From contig NZ_CP016793.1 in assembly GCF_001701025.1 (NCBI RefSeq), positions 1,798,001-1,862,000 of the forward strand: a DNA stretch of 64,000 bases. The letters run 5' to 3'. The translations under genes were made by a program, and so were the position numbers. Every line of letters begins with the position of its first letter. Position 1 is the stretch's first letter. Of the stretch, positions 28,249 to 36,760 are shown piece after piece. The DNA is from Lentzea guizhouensis (GTDB lineage Bacteria > Actinomycetota > Actinomycetes > Mycobacteriales > Pseudonocardiaceae). The notes under the pieces were generated by a model. It saw only the letters and a program-made list of their open reading frames with translations, did not search any database and had not been told where the DNA came from.

Positions 28249-29721
28249 TCAGGCGGAAGCCGGTTGTGAGGCCCCCAGCCAGTCGAGCAGCCCGCACACC
28301 GCGTCCTTGCAGCCGCCACAGCCCGTGGTCGCGCGGGTGGCCTCCGCGAGCTGCGGCACCGTCTCCGCACCCGCCCGCCAGGCCGACACGATCTGTCCTT
28401 TGGAGACGGTGTTGCACCGGCAGATCACCGAGCTGGACGGCAGGTCCGCCGGTGACGCCGCTTCGGCGGGCAACGCCCGGCCCAGCAACAACGCCAGCCG
28501 GTCCGTCGGCGCGGGAATGCCGCGGTCGTAGAGCTGGGTGATCGTGGCGGCCGCGTCCGGCGCACCCAGCACGATCGCACCCGTGACCCGGTCGTCGCGC
28601 AGCACCAGCTTGGCGTAGCGGCCACGCGAAGGTTCCTGGAAGCACAGGACTTCCGAGTCCGGGCAGTCCACATCGACGTGCACGTCGCCCAGCGCCGCCA
28701 GGTCCACGTCACGCGCTTTCAACCGGGTCACCACGGACGTGCCGCTGTACCGCGCGGCCGGGTTCGCACCGGTCAGCCGGTCGGCGAGCACGGCCGCCTG
28801 GTCCCACGCGGGCTGCACCAGCCCGGACACCGTGCCGGGGTGCTGGGCGCAGTCGCCGATCGCGTGGATCCGCGGGTCGCTGGTGCGCAACGCGTCGTCC
28901 ACCACGACCCCGCGGTCGACGGTGATCCCCGCTTCGACCGCCAGCGAGGTCTCGGCACGCACTCCCGCGGACACCACGACCAGTTCGGCGGGCACGTGCG
29001 TGCCGTCGTCGAGGACCAGGCCGTCACCGGGGAGGTACTTGGCGGCCAGCGAGTTCAGCCGGAACTCGATGCCGAGCTTGCCGAGCGTGCGGGCCAGCAC
29101 ACCGCCCGCGCCGGGGTCGAGCTGGCGTTCCATCAGGTGGCCGACCGGGTGCACGACCGTGACGAGACACCCTCGTCCGGCCAGCCCTCGGGCAGCCTCG
29201 ATCCCCAGCAACCCGCCGCCCAGCACCACGACGGGCATGCCCTTCTGCGCCTTGGCCTCGATCTGCGCGCAGTCGTCCAGCGTGCGAAACGCGACCACGC
29301 CTTCCGCCAGCTCGCCGTCCTCCACCAGCCCTTCAGCCGGCGGCACCCACGGCACACTCCCCGTCGCCAGCACCAACGCGTCGTACGGAACGGTCACGCG
29401 GGAGTCCCCCGTGACCTCCAGGGGAACGCGGGACTCCCGCGTGACCTCCAGGGTGACGGTGCGGGCGGTGCGGTCGATGGCGAGAACCTCGTGGCCCAGG
29501 CGCAGGTCGATGTTGTGGTCGACTGCCCACTTGTCGTCGTGCAGGCGGGTCGCCGCGGGAGGCATCGACCCGGCGACCACGGTCGAGAGCAGCACGCGGT
29601 TGTACGCGGCGTGCGGCTCGGCTCCGATGACGGTGATGGAGATGTCCTGGTCACGGCGGCGCAGCTCGTCCGCCAACCGCGCGCCCGCCATGCCGTAGCC
29701 AACGATCACGACTCGTCGCAT
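28249..29721 (-). CDS. FAD/NAD(P)-dependent electron-transfer subunit of assimilatory nitrate reductase (NasB-like)
   Basis: 490-aa pyridine-nucleotide-disulfide-type oxidoreductase. It has the FAD site VIVGYGMAGARLADEL, the NAD(P) site VVVLGGGLLGIEAARGL and a C-terminal BFD-like [2Fe-2S] domain (CRCNTV ... TTGCGGC). It resembles the N-terminal half of NirB but without the sirohaem domain, the usual layout of NasB-type electron donors to the molybdenum nitrate reductase. Its start overlaps the nitrate reductase gene by 16 bp. Confidence 0.85.
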   Translation of the reverse strand: MRRVVIVGYGMAGARLADELRRRDQDISITVIGAEPHAAYNRVLLSTVVAGSMPPAATRLHDDKWAVDHNIDLRLGHEVLAIDRTARTVTLEVTRESRVPLEVTGDSRVTVPYDALVLATGSVPWVPPAEGLVEDGELAEGVVAFRTLDDCAQIEAKAQKGMPVVVLGGGLLGIEAARGLAGRGCLVTVVHPVGHLMERQLDPGAGGVLARTLGKLGIEFRLNSLAAKYLPGDGLVLDDGTHVPAELVVVSAGVRAETSLAVEAGITVDRGVVVDDALRTSDPRIHAIGDCAQHPGTVSGLVQPAWDQAAVLADRLTGANPAARYSGTSVVTRLKARDVDLAALGDVHVDVDCPDSEVLCFQEPSRGRYAKLVLRDDRVTGAIVLGAPDAAATITQLYDRGIPAPTDRLALLLGRALPAEAASPADLPSSSVICRCNTVSKGQIVSAWRAGAETVPQLAEATRATTGCGGCKDAVCGLLDWLGASQPASA

Positions 29722-31670
29722 GCCCGCTCCAATCGCACCGCGCAGACCTTGAACTCGGGCATCCGGCTCGTGGGGTCGAGCGCGGGGTTGGTGAGCAGGT
29801 TCGCCCGCCCGTCACCGGGGAAGTGGAACGGCAGGAACACCGCGTCGACGCGCATGCTCGGCACGCACCGCACGGTGGCCGTGACACGACCCCTCCTGGA
29901 CACGACGTGCGCGGGTTCGTCGGGAACCAGTCCCGCCCGCGCGGCCGTGTCGGGGTGCACCTCGACGTACATCTCGGGAACGGCCTTGAGCAGCTCGCCG
30001 ATCCGCCTCGTCTGCGCACCCGACTGGTAGTGCTGCAGGACCCGCCCGGTGGTGGCCTGCAACGGGAACTCGGCGTCCGGCGGTTCCGCCGGGCCGGTGT
30101 GGTCGACCGGGACGAACCGCGCCAGGCCGTCGGCGTGGGCGAACCGGTCGAGGAAGAGCCTCGGGGTGCCGGGGTGGTCGGTCGAGGGCACCGGCCAGTG
30201 CAGCTGCTCGTCGTCGAGCCGCTCGTAGGTGATGCCGGAGTAGTCGGACAGGCCGCCTTCCGACGCCCTGCGCAGTTCTTCGAACGCCTCGCGCGGCTCC
30301 GTGGGGAAACCACCGACGCCGAGGCGGGACGCCAGGCCGTTGATCAGCTCCAGGTCGCTGCGCACGCCGGGCGGCGGGTCGAGTGCCTTGCGGCGCCGGA
30401 TGACCCGGCCTTCGAGGTTGGTCATCGTGCCGTCCTCCTCGGCCCACTGGGTCACCGGGAACACGACATCGGCCATCGCGGCCGTCTCCGACATCACGAA
30501 GTCCGCGACCACCAGCAGGTCCAGCGCCTTCAACCGGTCCGCGACACCGGCCGCGCGCGGCGCCGAGACGACCGGGTTGCTGCCGAACACCAGCATCGCC
30601 TTGAGGTCGTCGGCGGTGAGCAGCTCGTAGGCGCTGCGGCCGGGTCCTGGCAGCTCGTCGACGCCCCAGACGTCCATGACGTGCGCGCGGGCCGCCGGGT
30701 CGTCGATCTTGCGGTAACCGGGCAGCTGGTCGGCCTTCTGGCCGTGCTCGCGGCCGCCCTGGCCGTTGCCCTGCCCGGTCAGGCAGCCGTACCCGGAGCC
30801 GGTCTTGCCCGGCAGCCCGAGCGCGAGCGCCAGGTTGATCCACGCGGAGACGGTGTCGGTGCCGGACGCGTGCTGCTCGCTGCCGCGCCCGGTGAGGAGG
30901 TAAGACCTTCCGGCCAGCATCTGCACCGCGGCGCGCTGGTCGGCGGCCGACACGCCGGTGACGCGTTCGGTCTGCTCCGGCCACCACTGCGCGGCGATCC
31001 GCCAGGCGTCGTCGAACCCGGTGGTGCGCTCGGCGATGTAGGCCTTGTCGACCAGCCCCTCGATCATCGCGGTGTGCAGCAACCCCAGTGCCAGCGCCAG
31101 GTCCGTGCCGGGCGCGGGCTGCAGGTGCAGGGTGGCGCGTTCGGCGGTGGCGGTGCGGCGCGGGTCGATGACGATCAGCCGGGCGCCTTCGAGGTGCCGC
31201 AGGAACGGCGGCATAGTCTCGGCCGGGTTGGACCCCGCGAGCAGCACCGTGTCAGCGGTCTTGAGGTCCGTGAGCGGGAACGGCATGCCCCGGTCGAGCC
31301 CGAACGCCTTGTTGCCGGCCGCCGCGGCCGACGACATGCAGAACCGGCCGTTGTAGTCGATCTGCGAGGTCTTCAGCGCGACCCTGGCGAACTTGCCCAG
31401 CAGGTACGCCTTCTCGTTGGTCAGCCCGCCGCCGCCGAACACGGCGACCTCGTCGGGCTCGTACTCGCGGATCTTGCGGACGACGAAGTCCAGCGCGTCG
31501 TCCCAGGACGCGGGTTCGCCGTGGATCAACGGCGTGGTGAGGCGGGATGGATGGCGCAGCAGCTCCCCCGCCGTCCAGCCCTTCTGGCACAGCCCACCGG
31601 GACCAGGGGCCACCTGGCCGTCGATGACGCTCATGGCGCATTGGAGCGCGCAGTACGGGCAATGGGTCAC
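29706..31670 (-). CDS. Assimilatory nitrate reductase catalytic subunit (NasC/NarB-like)
   Basis: 654-aa molybdopterin oxidoreductase reducing nitrate to nitrite in the cytoplasm. Four N-terminal Cys (4, 7, 11, 28; HCPYCALQC ... GLCQKGW) bind a [4Fe-4S] cluster. Central Mo-bis-MGD binding motifs follow (GSNPAETMP, VIDPRRTATAE, TGQGNGQGGREHGQK), and a C-terminal molydopterin dinucleotide-binding domain ends it (LQATTGRVLQHYQSGAQTRR). There is no twin-arginine signal, as expected for an assimilatory enzyme. The GTG start lies 7 nt after TAGCGT (minus strand of 31678-31683), suggesting a leaderless operon promoter. Confidence 0.93.
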   Translation of the reverse strand: MTHCPYCALQCAMSVIDGQVAPGPGGLCQKGWTAGELLRHPSRLTTPLIHGEPASWDDALDFVVRKIREYEPDEVAVFGGGGLTNEKAYLLGKFARVALKTSQIDYNGRFCMSSAAAAGNKAFGLDRGMPFPLTDLKTADTVLLAGSNPAETMPPFLRHLEGARLIVIDPRRTATAERATLHLQPAPGTDLALALGLLHTAMIEGLVDKAYIAERTTGFDDAWRIAAQWWPEQTERVTGVSAADQRAAVQMLAGRSYLLTGRGSEQHASGTDTVSAWINLALALGLPGKTGSGYGCLTGQGNGQGGREHGQKADQLPGYRKIDDPAARAHVMDVWGVDELPGPGRSAYELLTADDLKAMLVFGSNPVVSAPRAAGVADRLKALDLLVVADFVMSETAAMADVVFPVTQWAEEDGTMTNLEGRVIRRRKALDPPPGVRSDLELINGLASRLGVGGFPTEPREAFEELRRASEGGLSDYSGITYERLDDEQLHWPVPSTDHPGTPRLFLDRFAHADGLARFVPVDHTGPAEPPDAEFPLQATTGRVLQHYQSGAQTRRIGELLKAVPEMYVEVHPDTAARAGLVPDEPAHVVSRRGRVTATVRCVPSMRVDAVFLPFHFPGDGRANLLTNPALDPTSRMPEFKVCAVRLERACDES

Positions 31671-31739
31671 GCCGCTGACGCTAAGAAGCGCGCGTTAACC
31701 CGAAGCTCCGCAATGTTTCGAACCGGGAAATTGGCCCGC

Positions 31740-32537
31740 TCAGAGCAGTGCGGTCACGTGGTGAGCAGCTCGTTCCAAGCCCGCAAACGACTGTGGCGTT
31801 GACAACGGGTGCAACGCGTGCACGGCCAACCGGAACAACACGGCCCGCACCAGCGCCTGCTCCCACTCGGCCTGGTGGCTCCACCGGTGGAGCAGGCCGG
31901 AGTCGGCACCACCCCACGCGACGGCGTCCACCGCGACCACGGCGGCGGCGTACTCGGCGGGGCGCCAGTAGGCGGCGAAGTCGATGACGGCCGGCGGCGC
32001 GTTGCCCGCGAACAGCACGTTGCCGAACAGGTCACCGTGCACGACCTGGGGCTTGAGGTTGATCGGCTTCTGCACCTCGGCCAGCAGGTCGAACAGCCGG
32101 CCGCCGAGGTCGGCGTCGAGCGGCACCTCCTCCTCACCCCACGCCAACCGGTCGGCGACGGCGAACACGTCCGTGCGCGCGTCGAGGAACCGGGGTTTGG
32201 GCAGGTCGGCCGTGGCCTGGTGGAGGCGCTGGGCGACCGCGATGACCTCGTCGTGGCGTGCCTCGGCCCGGCCGGCGAGGAACTTCGTGGCCGACCAGCC
32301 GCCGACGACGTAGCGGCCGTCGGTGGACCGCAGCGGCCGGCCGATCCTGAGGTTCGGCACGTCGAGGTTGTCGAGGGTCTTGGCGATCCAGGTGGCCTCG
32401 GCGGGCCGGGGCGCGGGCCTGATCGTGGCATCGCCACATCGCCACGCCGGGCCACCGTCGATGAGCTCTGGTTCGGCGTCACGTGCCCCGAACGCCGCAC
32501 GCACGTGCGCTGGGGGCGGTTCGGGAGACCGGGTCAC
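31740..32537 (-). CDS. TIGR02569-family protein (aminoglycoside-phosphotransferase-like fold)
   Basis: 265-aa actinobacterial conserved protein resembling a kinase-fold phosphotransferase. The segment QVVHGDLFGNVLFAGN matches the APH catalytic loop (HGDxxxxN), followed by AVIDFAAYWRP in the position of the metal-binding D. The substrate is unknown. The GTG start was chosen because TAGCGT ends 8 nt upstream (leaderless); the frame extends 23 codons further upstream. It lies downstream of moeZ on the same strand, as Rv3205c/Rv3206c do in M. tuberculosis. Confidence 0.82.
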   Translation of the reverse strand: MTRSPEPPPAHVRAAFGARDAEPELIDGGPAWRCGDATIRPAPRPAEATWIAKTLDNLDVPNLRIGRPLRSTDGRYVVGGWSATKFLAGRAEARHDEVIAVAQRLHQATADLPKPRFLDARTDVFAVADRLAWGEEEVPLDADLGGRLFDLLAEVQKPINLKPQVVHGDLFGNVLFAGNAPPAVIDFAAYWRPAEYAAAVVAVDAVAWGGADSGLLHRWSHQAEWEQALVRAVLFRLAVHALHPLSTPQSFAGLERAAHHVTALL

Positions 32538-32625
32538 GATCGCGCACGCTACCTGCTTAGGCCTTCTGGGTGGTGTAACACGACACGCCGTGATTCGCGC
32601 CGCCACCCGCCTGGTCTAGCGTTTT

Positions 32626-32675
32626 GGCGTCTGCAAGTACTACCGACTCCCACGTTGGTAGTACTTGCAGACGCC
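32626..32675. terminator. 19-bp perfect inverted repeat downstream of moeZ
   Basis: Arms at 32626-32644 and 32657-32675 (GGCGTCTGCAAGTACTACC and its complement) are perfectly matched around a 12-nt loop, 14 bp after the moeZ stop. There is no U-tract on the minus strand, so it would be a U-less actinobacterial-type terminator. The symmetric AAGTACT core could also be a protein site. Confidence 0.6.
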
Positions 32676-32689
32676 GTCAAGCCGGACGG

Positions 32690-33862
32690 TCAGTACGTCG
32701 GCAGGCTGGGATCGACCTCGCGAGCCCAGGCCAGCACGCCGCCACCGACGTGCACGGCGTCCTTGAAGCCCGCCTTGTGCAGCGCCGCCAGCGCCTCCGC
32801 CGAGCGCGCACCCGACTTGCAGTGCAGCACCAGCGGCTTGTCCTGCGGCAGCTCCGAGAACGCCTCACCCGACAGGATCTTGTCCTTCGGGATGAGCACC
32901 GAGCCCGGGATCTTCACGATCTCGTACTCGTGCGGCTCGCGGACGTCCACCAGCAGGAAGTCCTCGCCGGACTCCTGCTTGTGCTTGAGCTCGAGCGGCG
33001 TGATCGTGTTGCCCGCGGCCGCCTGCTGCGCGTCCGTGGACACGACACCGCAGAACGCCTCGTAGTCGATCAGCTCGGTGATCTTCGGGGACTCCGGGTC
33101 CTTGCGGATCTTGATGGTCCGGTACGACATCTCCAGCGCGTCGTAGACCATCAGGCGGCCCAGCAGCGGGTCGCCGATGCCGGTGAGCAGCTTGATCGCC
33201 TCGGTGACCATGATCGAGCCGATCGACGCGCACAGCACGCCCAGCACGCCGCCCTCGGCGCACGAGGGGACCATGCCGGGAGGCGGCGGCTCCGGGTAGA
33301 GGTCGCGGTAGTTGAGGCCCTGGCCGTTCGGCGCGTCCTCCCAGAAGACGCTGACCTGGCCCTCGAACCGGAAGATCGAGCCCCACACGTACGGCTTGCC
33401 CAGCAGCACCGCGGCGTCGTTCACCAGGTAGCGCGTGGCGAAGTTGTCCGTGCCGTCGAGGATCAGGTCGTAGTCGCGGAAGATCTCCAGCGCGTTCTCG
33501 GAGTTCAGGTGCGTCTGGTGCAGGACCACCTTGACGAACGGGTTGATCTCCGCGACCGAGTCGCGCGCGGACTCGGCCTTGGGGCGGCCGACGTCGGACT
33601 GACCGTGGATGACCTGGCGCTGCAGGTTCGACTCGTCCACGACGTCGAAGTCGACGACGCCGAGCGTGCCGACCCCGGCCGCGGCCAGGTACAGCAGTGC
33701 CGGGCTGCCGAGACCGCCCGCGCCGACGACGAGCACCTTCGCGTTCTTCAGCCGCTTCTGCCCGTCCACCCCGACGTCCGGGATGATCAGGTGCCGGCTG
33801 TAGCGCGCGACTTCTTCCTTGGTCAGCTCCGCGGCTGGCTCAACGAGCGGCGGAAGCGCCAT
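32690..33862 (-). CDS. moeZ: Adenylyltransferase/sulfurtransferase MoeZ
   Basis: 390-aa ThiF/E1-like enzyme that adenylates and thiolates the C-terminus of sulfur-carrier proteins (MoaD, CysO, ThiS type). The N-terminal ATP site VVGAGGLGSPALLYLAA and catalytic Cys region (TDAQ, AFCGVVSTD) are present. A C-terminal rhodanese domain carries the active loop LHCKSGARS with Cys at about 346. The start MALPPLVEP follows GGAGGACC; an upstream ATG 13 codons earlier lacks this support. It is orthologous in position to M. tuberculosis moeB1/moeZ (Rv3206c). Confidence 0.93.
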   Translation of the reverse strand: MALPPLVEPAAELTKEEVARYSRHLIIPDVGVDGQKRLKNAKVLVVGAGGLGSPALLYLAAAGVGTLGVVDFDVVDESNLQRQVIHGQSDVGRPKAESARDSVAEINPFVKVVLHQTHLNSENALEIFRDYDLILDGTDNFATRYLVNDAAVLLGKPYVWGSIFRFEGQVSVFWEDAPNGQGLNYRDLYPEPPPPGMVPSCAEGGVLGVLCASIGSIMVTEAIKLLTGIGDPLLGRLMVYDALEMSYRTIKIRKDPESPKITELIDYEAFCGVVSTDAQQAAAGNTITPLELKHKQESGEDFLLVDVREPHEYEIVKIPGSVLIPKDKILSGEAFSELPQDKPLVLHCKSGARSAEALAALHKAGFKDAVHVGGGVLAWAREVDPSLPTY

Positions 33863-33941
33863 GCTGGTCCTCCTCGACGAATGTCTCCGTGTCCGAGACA
33901 ACGTCTACCCTGCCTGGACTCTTCCCGGTTGGAAAGCCGTC

Positions 33942-34937
33942 TCACCCAGCGGGAAACGCGTTCGGCTTGCACACCTTGCCGTCGGCGGGGACCACGTCCA
34001 GACCGGCGTTGAGCTGCGAGACGAAGTCGTTCGAGACGCCGAACGTCTGCTGCATCATCACCGGGGCCGGCGCGTCGGTCTCCGGGCAGGCCGCGTGGCC
34101 GCTGCCGAGCGCGTGGCCGACCTCGTGGTTGATCACGTAGTTGCGGTACCCGGACAGGTCCCGGCTGTAGGCCATGGCCCCGCGCACCCAGCGGGCGACG
34201 TTGATGACCACGCGCTTGCTGGGCTTGTCGAAGCACGAGGTCTCGAACGGGATCTCCTTGCCGCAGATCGCGTGCGTCGTCTTCGTGCTGGTCAGGATGA
34301 TCGTGAAGTCCGGGTTCTGGTTCGCCTCGACCCGCTGCAGCGCGACCGTCTTGGTGCCGATCCAGCTGCGCGGGTCGGACAGGAAGCCCTCGACCGTGCG
34401 CCCGAACGCCGCCGCGTCGTCGTTGTAGTCCGCGGGCCGCACGCCGTCCTCGATGGCGATCGAGTACTTGCGGAACTTCGCCGCGTTCGCCTCGCCGACC
34501 CGCGGGCCGCTGCCGGCGACCGCCTTGAACGTGCCGACGCCGTCCTGCGAGAAGTCGGGGCCAGGAGGCAGCTCCGCGGTGGGGATGTTGAGCTGCGGCT
34601 TCTGGCCCTGGACCTCGGTCGCGGGCGGCTCGGGGGTGTTCACGGGCGTCTCGGCCGCGTTCGTGCCGGCGTTGTCACCGGACACGGGCGTCTTGGGCTG
34701 GACCGTGTCGAGCACCACCAGCGCGGTGAGCACGACCAGGACCGGGATCGCGTAGATCCGCCAGCCGTAGCTGGAGACGAGCCGCTTCACCCCGCCGCTG
34801 CGGCGTGGCCGCTGGAGCCGGCTGGTGCCCTCCGGCTCCCACGCGGCCGCGAGCGGTTCCGCGCTGGTACGCCGCGCGCCACGGCGGTAGCGGTCTGCGG
34901 GCGGAGCACTTCGTCCTCGCTCGGGGGCGCGATTCAC
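33942..34937 (-). CDS. DUF3152 membrane-anchored metallopeptidase-like protein
   Basis: 331-aa protein with a basic cytoplasmic N-terminus, one membrane helix (IYAIPVLVVLTALVVLDTV, about residues 61-79), a Pro/Thr-rich extracytoplasmic linker and a C-terminal domain with VINHEVGHALGSGH. That is the HExGHxxGxxH zinc motif of metzincin-like peptidases. Two Cys pairs may form disulfides. The role is unknown. It lies upstream of moeZ on the same strand; from memory Rv3207c occupies this position in M. tuberculosis. The start is GTG. Confidence 0.85.
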   Translation of the reverse strand: MNRAPERGRSAPPADRYRRGARRTSAEPLAAAWEPEGTSRLQRPRRSGGVKRLVSSYGWRIYAIPVLVVLTALVVLDTVQPKTPVSGDNAGTNAAETPVNTPEPPATEVQGQKPQLNIPTAELPPGPDFSQDGVGTFKAVAGSGPRVGEANAAKFRKYSIAIEDGVRPADYNDDAAAFGRTVEGFLSDPRSWIGTKTVALQRVEANQNPDFTIILTSTKTTHAICGKEIPFETSCFDKPSKRVVINVARWVRGAMAYSRDLSGYRNYVINHEVGHALGSGHAACPETDAPAPVMMQQTFGVSNDFVSQLNAGLDVVPADGKVCKPNAFPAG

Positions 34938-34977
34938 GTGTCCCAGGGTCCCACACCGCCCGCACGGCCGTCGTCGG

Positions 34978-35931
34978 TCACCACGTCTGCCGGTCGACCG
35001 CCTCCCACATGCCCAGCACGGCCCTCGCCACGGTGGCGGGCCGTTCCATCTGGGCGACGTGCCCGGTGTTCGGCAGCACCAGCAGCCGGCCCTTCGGCAA
35101 CGTCCGCGCGGTCCGCGGCCCCTTGCGAACGCTGACCAGCCGGTCGTTCTCGCCCCAGAGCACCAGCGTGGGCGCCCGCACCGACGGCAGCACCCGCCAC
35201 AACGACCGCGCGCCGGGCGTGAGCCAGTTCGTCATCAACCCGACGGTGCTGCGGCTGAGCGCCCGGTTCGCCCACTGCTGCCTGGCGCGTTCCTCGTTCT
35301 CCGCGATCGACTCCTCGATGCGGTTGTCCGGCACGATGCTCGGGTCGGCGAAGCAGAGCTCCAGCATCTGCCGGGTGCGGTCGTGCGCGGTCATCTTCGC
35401 GAGCTCGCGGCGGACCTTCGCGCCGATGATCGGCAGGACCGTGAGCGCCATCCGCGGGTCGGACATGCGGTCGAGGCGCGGTCTGAGGTCGGGCACGGCC
35501 GGCGAGACCAGCGTGAGCGTCCTCACCAGCTCGGGCCTGGTCGCGGCGGCGATGGCGGAGATCGCGCCGCCCATGGAGTTGCCGAGCAGGTGCACCGGCT
35601 CGCCGAGGGTCTCGACGTACTTGACGACCGTCCGGGCGTGCGTGGCGAGGCTGAAGTCGTAACCGGGGATCGGCTCGGAGCGCCCGAAGCCCGGCAGGTC
35701 GATCGAGTAGCCGCTGACGTGGTCCTTCAGCTGGGCCGCGAGGTCGGTCCAGTTGGTCGCGCTCCCACCCAGGCCGTGCACGTAGACCGCGGGCGGCCCG
35801 TTTCCCGGCGTGACCCTGACGTGCACCTCGTGGTCGTCGATCTGGCAGAACTCACCTGGCCAGGGCGTCTGCCCGGTGTCCAGCGGCGGCAGCTCGGCGC
35901 GGGACAGCGGGGCGGGAATCAGCGTGCTCAT
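34978..35931 (-). CDS. Alpha/beta hydrolase
   Basis: 317-aa cytoplasmic hydrolase. It has the oxyanion segment VHGLGGSATNW, nucleophile elbow LLGNSMGGAIS (Asn-Ser-Met) and terminal catalytic His in LPNTGHVAQMERP. The acid is probably Asp in WGENDRLVS. GGGGAG directly precedes the ATG. It is upstream of the DUF3152 gene (40-bp gap) and may share its transcript. The substrate is unknown. Confidence 0.88.
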   Translation of the reverse strand: MSTLIPAPLSRAELPPLDTGQTPWPGEFCQIDDHEVHVRVTPGNGPPAVYVHGLGGSATNWTDLAAQLKDHVSGYSIDLPGFGRSEPIPGYDFSLATHARTVVKYVETLGEPVHLLGNSMGGAISAIAAATRPELVRTLTLVSPAVPDLRPRLDRMSDPRMALTVLPIIGAKVRRELAKMTAHDRTRQMLELCFADPSIVPDNRIEESIAENEERARQQWANRALSRSTVGLMTNWLTPGARSLWRVLPSVRAPTLVLWGENDRLVSVRKGPRTARTLPKGRLLVLPNTGHVAQMERPATVARAVLGMWEAVDRQTW

Positions 35932-36060
35932 CTCCCCAGGATGCGGGAAGCGGGCAAGACATGGTTCACGGAAGTGGGCTACCAGCGAGTAAGGTTGCGG
36001 TCACGCCGCGGTCGGCTGGCGCTCGACCCGACGGCAGTGATGAACAGTGCTGGAGGCACC

Positions 36061-36690
36061 ATGACGGAGACGGCTCAGAGCGCACCCGCAGGCAGGGGCG
36101 TTCGACTGCCGCGCACCGCCCGCCGCGCCCAACTGCTGGCAGCGGCGCAGGACGTGTTCGTCGCGAACGGCTACCACGCCGCGGCGATGGACGAGATCGC
36201 CGAGCGCGCGGGCGTGTCCAAGCCGGTGCTGTACCAACACTTCCCCGGCAAGCTCGAGCTGTACATGGCCCTGCTCGAGTCGCATGTGGACGAGCTGGTC
36301 GGCCGCGTCCGCACCGCCATCGGCTCCACCACGGACAACAAGCTCCGCGTCCGCGCCGCCGTGGCCGCGTTCTACGACTTCGTGGACGGCGAGGGCCAGG
36401 CCTTCCGGATGGTCTTCGAGTCCGACCTGCGCTCCGAGCCCGCCGTCCAGTCCGCCGTCGAGCGCGCCACCACCGACTCGGTGGACGCGATCACGGACAC
36501 GATCACCGCGGACGCCGGCCTGGACCCGGAGCGCGCGCGGCTGCTGGCCGTTGGTCTCGTGGGGTTGTCGCAGGTCACGGCCCGGTCGTGGCTGGCGGAC
36601 AACCGGCGGGTGCCGAAGGAGGACGCGGTGGCGTTGATCTCGAACCTGGCGTGGCGCGGGATCGGTGGCGGGTTCCCGCTGCAGCACTGA
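36061..36690 (+). CDS. TetR-family transcriptional regulator
   Basis: 209-aa repressor-type protein with N-terminal TetR helix-turn-helix (AAMDEIAERAGVSKPVLYQHF, residues ~42-62) and an all-helical ligand domain. GGAGG lies 6-7 nt before the ATG. It diverges from the hydrolase/DUF3152/moeZ block, and position suggests it is the counterpart of Rv3208. The ligand is unknown; fatty-acid or CoA-type effectors are common in this branch. Confidence 0.9.
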   Translation: MTETAQSAPAGRGVRLPRTARRAQLLAAAQDVFVANGYHAAAMDEIAERAGVSKPVLYQHFPGKLELYMALLESHVDELVGRVRTAIGSTTDNKLRVRAAVAAFYDFVDGEGQAFRMVFESDLRSEPAVQSAVERATTDSVDAITDTITADAGLDPERARLLAVGLVGLSQVTARSWLADNRRVPKEDAVALISNLAWRGIGGGFPLQH

Positions 36691-36760
36691 GGTTTGCCAC
36701 CAAACGTCGATCGCCGCCAGCCTGAACGGCCCAGTCGAGCTGTTCAGCAGGGGGTCGCGC

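Noticed and set aside
31671..31740. GlnR box upstream of the nitrate reductase gene
   Set aside because: GAAAC and GTTAAC are present but not with the required six-base spacing.
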